Shown piece after piece: positions 26,487-32,686 of a DNA stretch of 37,459 nt. Position 1 is the stretch's first letter. Every line of letters begins with the position of its first letter. Origin of the DNA: Treponema sp. (GTDB lineage: Bacteria > Spirochaetota > Spirochaetia > Treponematales > Breznakiellaceae); assembly GCA_031265845.1 (NCBI GenBank), contig JAISCC010000024.1, forward strand, positions 1-37,459, given 5' to 3'. Both the position numbers and the translations under genes were made by a program. The notes beneath the pieces were generated by a model. It searched no databases. It was not told the origin of the DNA and worked only from the letters and a program-made list of their open reading frames with translations.

Positions 26487-27104
26487 ATGAATATGGACTA
26501 TGTACAAACTGAATTCCATGTCGATCAGCAAGTTGTATATCCCAGTCAGGGTGTGGGAAAGATCAAGGCTATTGAAAATAGAAACTTTAAAGGCGCCCAA
26601 ACCGCGTATTATGTCATTTATTTTGAAGTGTCCGATATGATCAGCATGATACCAGTGGAAAAAGCTTATGAATTGGGGCTTAGACCTATTGTATCACCGG
26701 AAGAAGCTGAAAAGGCGCTTGATTTTATCGGCGAGAAATATGATCCTATGCCTTCGGACTGGAAGCTCCGGTATCAACTTAACCTCGACCTCCTCAAAAA
26801 AGGGAGCATCATGGATATTGCCGCTATTGTACGCTCTTTGTACCATCGCAGTCAGATAAAAGAACTCCCCATCATGGAAAGAAAATTGTACGATTCCGCA
26901 AAAAAGCTCATGGAAGATGAGATTGCCTTTTCTCTGAACAAAAATCATGAAGATGTTGAACGTATGATATTCGAGCAACTGGAATGCACCGCTTCAGATG
27001 AAGAAACTGGCGAGTATGAACTGGAAGAGGATGTCGTTGGGCTGGATGATAGTCTTGACAATAAAGATAGCATAGAGCCGATTGAAGAATTGCCCAATGA
27101 ATGA
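26487..27104 (+). CDS. carD: CarD-family transcriptional regulator
   Basis: A 205-residue CarD/CdnL protein. The N-terminal RNA-polymerase-interaction domain reads FHVDQQVVYPSQGVGKIKAI, then YYVIYFEVSDMISMIPVEKA. The helical DNA-binding domain follows (SDWKLRYQLNLDLLKKGS, SIMDIAAIVRSLYHR, ERKLYDSAKKLMEDEIAFSL), and the tail is acidic. CarD proteins bind RNA polymerase beta and stabilise open promoter complexes, notably at rRNA and growth-related promoters. The gene overlaps ispD by 8 nt. Its own promoter inside the end of dnaJ places the ATG 8 nt from the -10 box. An ATG at 26493 is an alternative. Confidence 0.93.
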   Translation: MNMDYVQTEFHVDQQVVYPSQGVGKIKAIENRNFKGAQTAYYVIYFEVSDMISMIPVEKAYELGLRPIVSPEEAEKALDFIGEKYDPMPSDWKLRYQLNLDLLKKGSIMDIAAIVRSLYHRSQIKELPIMERKLYDSAKKLMEDEIAFSLNKNHEDVERMIFEQLECTASDEETGEYELEEDVVGLDDSLDNKDSIEPIEELPNE

Positions 27105-27858
27105 CGGCCTTTCCATCGCGGCTGTTATTTGTGCGGCGGGATCTTCTTCCCGCATGGGCGGCGTAAAAAAAGAGTACCGGAAACTGGATGCGCTTGACGA
27201 TGAAGGAAACTCCCTCACTGTGCTTGGAGCCGTAGTTTCCACATTCGCCGCCTCGCTCCGTATTGACACCATCGTGATAACCGTTCCGCTTGCGCCTGAA
27301 ATTGGGGAATGCAAAGCGAGAGAAGCTCTGCCGACTCGGTTTTTGCAGACCGACGGAAAATCTAACGGTATTCCGCGTGTGCTTTTTGTTCCGGGCGGCA
27401 GTTCCAGACGTATGTCCGTTCATCACGCGCTTTCGTTGCTTGCCGCTTACTATCCCAATTATGTACTGATTCATGACGGGGCGCGTCCCTGGGTGGATGT
27501 TGACCTTATTGAGCGGACGATTGACGCGGCGCTGACGCATAAGGCGGTGGTACCGGTTGTACCGCTTGTCGAAACGCCTAAAGAAATCAGCGGCGCTGAT
27601 GCGGTTCATGGGCTTCACAATGTAAAAATCGTAGCGCGGCACCTGAGGCGGGCGAATGTGGCGGCGGCGCAAACGCCTCAAGGCTTCGCGTTTCCCGACA
27701 TCCTTTACGCTCACGAAAAAGCGGCGATGCGGGAATTGCGGGAAGGCGTCGACTACACCGATGACGCCGAGATATGGGGCGAATTTTGCGGCGCGGTCGC
27801 CGTTATTCAAGGTTCGCCCGCCAACAAAAAGATAACGTTTCCTCATGATTTGGAATAA
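27097..27858 (+). CDS. ispD: 2-C-methyl-D-erythritol 4-phosphate cytidylyltransferase IspD
   Basis: IspD joins MEP to CTP to give CDP-ME in the non-mevalonate isoprenoid pathway. The 253-residue protein has the nucleotide-binding AVICAAGSSSRMGGVKKEYR, then LLAAYYPNYVLIHDGARPWV, KAVVPVVPLVETPKEI, AAQTPQGFAFPDIL and the late acidic YTDDAEIW. The ATG at 27097 overlaps the carD stop by 8 nt; the TTG at 27082 would add five codons. The following gene is not ispF, so in this organism ispF is neither fused to ispD nor next to it. Confidence 0.93.
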   Translation: MNDGLSIAAVICAAGSSSRMGGVKKEYRKLDALDDEGNSLTVLGAVVSTFAASLRIDTIVITVPLAPEIGECKAREALPTRFLQTDGKSNGIPRVLFVPGGSSRRMSVHHALSLLAAYYPNYVLIHDGARPWVDVDLIERTIDAALTHKAVVPVVPLVETPKEISGADAVHGLHNVKIVARHLRRANVAAAQTPQGFAFPDILYAHEKAAMRELREGVDYTDDAEIWGEFCGAVAVIQGSPANKKITFPHDLE

Positions 27859-27874
27859 AATGTTGCGATAAGCA

Positions 27875-27964
27875 ATGAGCCTCCGCGCAACAATCATCCG
27901 CGAAGGCAAGGCTCTAAATGTTCAGCCGCTAGACCGACTCACAAAATATTATAAAAAAGTTTGA
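27875..27964 (+). CDS. Short ORF after ispD, possible truncated gene
   Basis: A 29-codon frame, MSLRATIIREGKALNVQPLD then RLTKYYKKV. Residue use is coding-like, and it starts 16 nt after the ispD stop, but it is not recognised and has no good RBS. It may be the 5' end of a lost gene. Confidence 0.2.
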   Translation: MSLRATIIREGKALNVQPLDRLTKYYKKV

Positions 27965-28700
27965 CATTGCTTCAAATATATTCTAAATTGCTTGCTAATG
28001 AAAACAAATTGCCCAGTGTTAGCCGCCGGTGGAATGCCGCTCACGCCCCCTCTCCCCAAGTTGCCAATAGAGTCGCCGCGATATATCCGCCTGCGCAATT
28101 GTAGCGCAGTTTTTTCAACCGCCCGCATATTGTTTGTCTGCTCACCGGCTATGCTGGCGGTAAATGACTTGAACACGCTCCCGTCCATACAAAAAGCGCT
28201 GGCGCGGAAAATTACGCAGACGCATGAAAGTTTGTCCACCACCAGCGCCAAATATTTCGACCTGCGGCTTATCATCCGGGAGTATATGGATAACCGGCGC
28301 TTCTGGCGAAATAGCATTCTCTTCGCCGAAGATAATGCGGACAGAAGTCGACAGGTATTTCTTGGATTATAATATCAGCTACGCCAACGGCAATTCCGGT
28401 ATTGCCAAGCTCACCGGCACGATGGATGAAGGGTTCTCATCCCGGTACGCAAGCGCGCGCAATACCGGCATATATGGGGTGTTGGATTTACAAGACCGGA
28501 CTAATGGCGCTCTGCCCGTCATGAAAACCGCAACCGGCTTCGAGTCCGCAGGCAAGAAATGGACTGTGGCGCAATCAATTCCTCTCCATTGGGCGCGTAA
28601 CGCCGAATATCCCTGCCCCGCCGCTGCCCTTGGCGACGATGCCGCAGGCTTCCAGCGGACACGCCGTTTGAGACGGGCGACGCGGACAAGGCGTTGTAGC
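27965..28700. pseudogene. Decayed coding region, unrecognised
   Basis: About 740 bases without an intact gene. Coding-like pieces lie on the plus strand in shifting frames: SIQKALARKITQTHESLSTT and REYMDNRRFWRNSILFAEDN (about 28168-28335), then after a frame change near 28340 DRYFLDYNISYANGNSGIAK, MDEGFSSRYASARNTGIYG and GVLDLQDRTNGALPVMKTAT (about 28355-28530). They look like one exported or sensory protein that has frameshifted. I could not name the family. Confidence 0.35.
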
Positions 28701-28708
28701 TCTCCAAA

Positions 28709-30346
28709 TCAATACCCGTCTGACATGGCGCGGTTCACATCCCGTTGGTAGAGATCTTGATAGGCGAAGCTACGGGTCTTGAGCTTTTCTTTAATGGGCT
28801 GAGCGAAAGGCACATAACGCCAGAAAACGCCGCGCAATTCCTTGTCGAGTTTCTGGGTGCCTTCGCTTTCCTTGGTTATCCACGTAATATAGTCGTCAAT
28901 AAAAGCTTCCTTTACATCGCCTTTCATCTTTTTTTCGGTGAACCACTGGTAATAATAGCCGGTCAACCCTTCTTCCATCCAGTAATACGAAGCTTTCTCC
29001 TTGGCGACCTGCCAGCGCAGATCCGCTATGGCCGAAAGCACCGCGATCTGTAGATTCTTTGGATACATGGGAATAGCGATGCGCGCCCTGCTGGACGCGC
29101 GGTTGTAGCGGTCAAAGGGTTCCCAGCACACGCCCATATCGCCGTAATTCGGCAACAGCACTACATAGGGGATGATGCGGTTCAACTTGTTGCGGTACAT
29201 ACGGCAAAAGGCTTCCGGGTCTATGCTCTCTATCCACGCAAGCTGGGCGATCACGTTTTCACGGACGCCGATCTCGTTGACACCGCTATGGAAGTACTCT
29301 TTTGTCAGAATTGGAAAATGATTTCCCTGTCTGCCTACGGACATCTTGGACATCTGTCGTACTGTTTCAAACTCCGCATCAATGGCTTTCAGATCGGATC
29401 CCGCCACTTCTTTCTCGGCGACGACCTTTGCCCGCAATCCGTCGCTTTCATATTGAACTTGTGAAAGCTCCTTATACAAGGACACCATCTCGCGATCAAC
29501 TTTAAGAAGATACATCACCGCGTCATGCAGTATGTTGAAGTACCCTTTTTGTTTCACACTGTAACATTCGCTTGCATCCGGCGCCTTTCTGGAAGGTTGA
29601 TGCTGTATAATCACTTCAAGCGCCTCAGTCAGGGTGTGTTCCTTCCTCTTCCGTTCCACGGTCTTATTCTTGAGCTGGCTTTTTATTCCTTCAATTTTAC
29701 CATGAGCTTTTTCCAGCAACTGCTTCTGGTGCTCGTTCGTAGCGGATTTGGCGATCTTAACCTCATCGGAAGCCGAATTGCGAATCGCGCCGCCGCCCAC
29801 AGCTTTGAACCATTCGTCCAGGTAATAAACCGGCAAATCGTATTCATTCTCTATAATAATCTTGGAGAACACTTCCCGCTGCTCCACACTAATCAGTTGG
29901 GGATGCAATATCCCATACCGAAGCAAAAATTTTTTTGGTTCCGGGACGGCGCCGCCGGTTTGCCGCGCCACAGAGTGGAGAATCTCCCAGAACAAAGGAA
30001 TGAACTGCTGGCGGAAGACGCTCCTGTCTTTAGGGTCTTTCGCCGCAATATATTTTTGCATGATATTGTGCAAGCGTGTACCGCTTTCCCCCGCATTGGA
30101 AATAGATTCCTTGTAATATGCCAGCGGTTCATCAAACGCCTTGAGCGGCTTATCGGCGAAACGTTTTGTAATTTGGGGAAAACTGTCTGCATCTACCTTA
30201 ATTTCCGCCGCATCCCCGCCCTCGCTCTCGTCTTCTTGACCAATTCCTAAAATCGCATCCACATCAGTGGAGGTCTCATTTTGCAACAGCGTGGAATTGT
30301 CTAACAAAGCGGCGAGTTCGAGGTCTAATTCATCATTAACAGCCAT
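28709..30346 (-). CDS. Conserved-looking 545-residue protein, unknown function
   Basis: I do not recognise this protein. It has no signal peptide or membrane segment, so it is probably cytoplasmic. Residues 1-50 are acidic and low in complexity. About 200-240 is a lysine/glutamate-rich helical stretch (EKAHGKIEGIKSQLKNKTVE), and about 270-330 is another likely coiled coil. The C-terminal half is rich in tryptophan and tyrosine (SYYWMEEGLTGYYYQWFTEK, YITWITKESEGTQKLDKELR, GVFWRYVPFAQPIKEKLKTR). The sequence is cleanly coding over its whole length with GAAGGA 4 nt before the ATG, so it is a real gene, probably of a spirochaete-restricted family. It has its own near-consensus promoter and is monocistronic. 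Confidence 0.75.
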   Translation of the reverse strand: MAVNDELDLELAALLDNSTLLQNETSTDVDAILGIGQEDESEGGDAAEIKVDADSFPQITKRFADKPLKAFDEPLAYYKESISNAGESGTRLHNIMQKYIAAKDPKDRSVFRQQFIPLFWEILHSVARQTGGAVPEPKKFLLRYGILHPQLISVEQREVFSKIIIENEYDLPVYYLDEWFKAVGGGAIRNSASDEVKIAKSATNEHQKQLLEKAHGKIEGIKSQLKNKTVERKRKEHTLTEALEVIIQHQPSRKAPDASECYSVKQKGYFNILHDAVMYLLKVDREMVSLYKELSQVQYESDGLRAKVVAEKEVAGSDLKAIDAEFETVRQMSKMSVGRQGNHFPILTKEYFHSGVNEIGVRENVIAQLAWIESIDPEAFCRMYRNKLNRIIPYVVLLPNYGDMGVCWEPFDRYNRASSRARIAIPMYPKNLQIAVLSAIADLRWQVAKEKASYYWMEEGLTGYYYQWFTEKKMKGDVKEAFIDDYITWITKESEGTQKLDKELRGVFWRYVPFAQPIKEKLKTRSFAYQDLYQRDVNRAMSDGY

Positions 30347-30383
30347 ACCGTCCTTCTTCCTACATAAAAGTTTCTTAATAATT

Positions 30384-30411
30384 ATTATAGAGAAGATTGG
30401 ACAGATGTCAA
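30384..30411 (-). promoter_or_regulatory. Near-consensus sigma-70 promoter of the 545-residue protein gene
   Basis: On the minus strand TTGACA (30406-30411), 16-bp spacer, TATAAT (30384-30389). Both hexamers are perfect, predicting strong constitutive transcription with a leader of about 30 nt. Confidence 0.8.
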
Positions 30412-30452
30412 GTTGTTAGCGTGATTGAAGCCTGAAAATTTTGCGCCTTGCA

Positions 30453-30485
30453 TTTGCTATACGTTTGCTGTACGCTTGCTGTACG
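30453..30485. repeat. Three tandem 11-bp repeats
   Basis: TTTGCTATACG, TTTGCTGTACG and CTTGCTGTACG follow each other without a gap. They lie in the 330-nt gap between the divergent 545-residue gene and the DUF2156 operon, which otherwise holds GC-rich short palindromes (for example GCCGTTGAACGGC) and no gene. Confidence 0.8.
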
Positions 30486-30669
30486 CTTCTTGAATGGCGA
30501 AATGTTACTTGGAGCGTCCAGCGATGTGGAAATTGTGAGTTTTAGCCGCCGTTTGGCCGCCAGCCGGCCGTTGAACGGCTCATTCGCAGTTGGAACTCGC
30601 GTTGTGCGCCACTGGCGCGTCGTACGCGCCGCGTGATGATGAAACAGATCGCTCTATAGACCCGATAGG

Positions 30670-30698
30670 TTGATTTTTTATGCATCACTTGCTATATT
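30670..30698 (+). promoter_or_regulatory. Promoter of the DUF2156-MFS operon
   Basis: TTGATT (30670-30675), 17-bp spacer, TATATT (30693-30698); leader about 37 nt with GGGAG ahead of the ATG. Confidence 0.55.
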
Positions 30699-30741
30699 TA
30701 TATAAGCAGTTTCAAAACGTCAAATTAAGGGAGAAGACGAT

Positions 30742-31683
30742 ATGGATGACCAAACGGCTTATGCTTACAGACGCTTTAAGCGGCAGGGCTTTCTCCCGTT
30801 TACTACAGAACAGTTTCCCCTATACAAGCGGTTTGAAGGGGACAGCAGGATAAACGACTTGTCCGCCACTATTTTGTGCGCGTGGTCGTTCGCCTATAAC
30901 ATTCATTACAAGATCATTCATGGCTGCCTGTGCAGCGTGTATTCATTTGGAGATGAGCCTGTTTTTTTTACGGTTCACAAGCCGCCTGACATGGAATCTG
31001 TACATTTACAGCGGGTCATAGACGCCCTCTATGCGCTGGCGCTGGACGCGGAGTTGCCTTCCTTGCGCGTCGCCGCGATAGAGGAGCGATTCCTTGTTGA
31101 TTACACGGCGATTGAAGGATACCGGATAAAAAGCGAATATGACGACGACCACAGCGAGTATGCGTATCGCGTCAGCGATGTGGTTGAATTGCCGGGGGAA
31201 AGCAATTATTACAAACGCAGGCGCGTTAAAAAGTTTCTTGACGACAAGCGCGTTTCATTCCAGATTATGAAAAAGAAAGATATGCATCTGTGTTCAGAAA
31301 TCGAGAGCCTATGGTGCCGCGGACGGGATTGTTCTTATTGCATGTCCTTCACCGGTTGCGAAAAGAAGGCGATGGACGCGGCGGCGGCTATTTTCGATGA
31401 GAATATTCATACAGGTTTATTCTGTCATTATGACGGCGAGCCTGCGGGATACGCTGTGTGTGAAAAGAGAAGCGAAGAGGTTTCTTTTTTATATTTTGGC
31501 AAAGCGACCATGCCGGATTTGTTTGTGTATATTATTTATATGGCCGCGAAGACGCTGTTGTCAGACGCGACGTACATGAATTTCCATGAAGACATGGGAA
31601 ACAGGGGATTGCGCCAATTTAAAGCGTCTCTCAGCGCCCATGAACTGTGGCGCAAGTATGTATGCGCGTATACAAAAAAGTGA
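30742..31683 (+). CDS. DUF2156 (LPG-synthase C-terminal-like) protein, copy 1
   Basis: A 313-residue soluble protein of the GNAT-related fold that forms the catalytic part of MprF/lysyl-phosphatidylglycerol synthase. Family signs: FAYNIHYKIIHGCLCSVY in the first half; the YYKRRRVKKFLDD helix (the Y-K-R-KKF motif of DUF2156); GLFCHYDGEPAGYAVCEKR; and NFHEDMGNRGLRQFKASL, the characteristic ED-GN-GLR-K ending. It carries a cysteine cluster C192-x4-C-x2-C-x5-C (WCRGRDCSYCMSFTGCEKKA) shared with its neighbour. Family members transfer aminoacyl groups from tRNA to lipids or have unknown acceptors. No membrane segments are present, so any flippase function must come from the third gene. First gene of a three-gene operon; GGGAG precedes the ATG. 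Confidence 0.75.
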   Translation: MDDQTAYAYRRFKRQGFLPFTTEQFPLYKRFEGDSRINDLSATILCAWSFAYNIHYKIIHGCLCSVYSFGDEPVFFTVHKPPDMESVHLQRVIDALYALALDAELPSLRVAAIEERFLVDYTAIEGYRIKSEYDDDHSEYAYRVSDVVELPGESNYYKRRRVKKFLDDKRVSFQIMKKKDMHLCSEIESLWCRGRDCSYCMSFTGCEKKAMDAAAAIFDENIHTGLFCHYDGEPAGYAVCEKRSEEVSFLYFGKATMPDLFVYIIYMAAKTLLSDATYMNFHEDMGNRGLRQFKASLSAHELWRKYVCAYTKK

Positions 31684-31693
31684 AGGAACCGGA

Positions 31694-32641
31694 ATGAATG
31701 AACAGGAAAGCCGGGCTTTTAGTTTTTTTCTTAAAAACGGTTTTATAAAAGCGGACAAAGAAAGTTTTCCGGTGTTTAGAAAATATGAATCTTGCAGCGT
31801 ATTGGAAGAAATGAGCGCAACCATTGTCGCCGCGTGGTCTTTTGCGTATAATGGACTATATAAGCTAATACACGGCTGGCTTTGCAGTGTGTATTTTTAT
31901 GAAGGGAAGCCTGTTTATTTTGCGATTCACCGCCCTTTGAGCCTTTCCGAATATTCCTTGCAACGTATTGTCGATATTTTGTATGATTTGTGTATGGAAG
32001 CGGGGCTTCCGTTTTTGCAGGTCAAATTTATTGAGGAACGCCGCCTTTGCGAATTCGAAGCGATCAAAGGCTATGAGATAAAGACGGAATTCTTTGACAG
32101 CGATACGGAATACGCCTATCGCCCATCTGATTTTCTAAACTTGTCTGGAAACGTCAACATGTCGAAGCGACATCGTATAAAGAAGTGTTCCCTTATAGAA
32201 AAAATGACGTTGTTTCCCGTAACAAACGACAATATCCATCTGTGTTCAGTCATTCAAACAGAATGGTGCGGCGCGAAGGAGTGTTCCTTCTGCGAATCCT
32301 TCAGCGGTTGCGAGAAAGAAGCGTTGAATATAATGATGGACATTTTTGACGACCGTATTTATAACGGATTGTACCTGTATTACGAAAACAAGGCGATAGG
32401 ATACGCTATAGGCGAGCGGCGCGACCAGAACATTTCCTTTCTGTATTTTGGAAAGACGACAATACAGAATTACTTTGTTTATCTTATTTATAAGATGGTT
32501 GAATTGTATTTTTCAGACGCCGTTTATTTTAACATGAGCGAGGACATGGGGAATGCGGGGCTTCGATTGTTTAAGACGCATCTTGGAAAATACATCGCAT
32601 GGCGGAAATATATCTGTACTTTTATCAAAAAACGCCTCTAA
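31694..32641 (+). CDS. DUF2156 (LPG-synthase C-terminal-like) protein, copy 2
   Basis: A 315-residue paralogue of the preceding protein with matching landmarks throughout: FAYNGLYKLIHGWLCSVYFY, FLQVKFIEERRLCEFEAIKG, MSKRHRIKKCS, and YFNMSEDMGNAGLRLFKTHL near the end. Its cysteines C192, C197, C200 and C206 (WCGAKECSFCESFSGCEKEA) sit at exactly the same residue numbers as in copy 1. The frame is open further upstream, but AAGGA lies 6 nt before the ATG at 31694, which is 10 nt after the copy 1 stop. Two copies kept side by side suggest a heterodimer or two different acyl donors or acceptors; this is inference. Confidence 0.75.
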   Translation: MNEQESRAFSFFLKNGFIKADKESFPVFRKYESCSVLEEMSATIVAAWSFAYNGLYKLIHGWLCSVYFYEGKPVYFAIHRPLSLSEYSLQRIVDILYDLCMEAGLPFLQVKFIEERRLCEFEAIKGYEIKTEFFDSDTEYAYRPSDFLNLSGNVNMSKRHRIKKCSLIEKMTLFPVTNDNIHLCSVIQTEWCGAKECSFCESFSGCEKEALNIMMDIFDDRIYNGLYLYYENKAIGYAIGERRDQNISFLYFGKTTIQNYFVYLIYKMVELYFSDAVYFNMSEDMGNAGLRLFKTHLGKYIAWRKYICTFIKKRL

Positions 32642-32686
32642 AAAATCCGCCGTATTTTTAGAAGGCGCCTGAACGGGGGGAATAGG

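Noticed and set aside
26908-27909. 333-codon minus-strand frame over carD/ispD
   Set aside because: Antisense of two firmly identified genes; arginine/histidine-rich composition typical of shadow frames.
30453-30485. Tandem repeats as a CRISPR array
   Set aside because: The units are 11 bp and contiguous without spacers; no cas gene is in the window.
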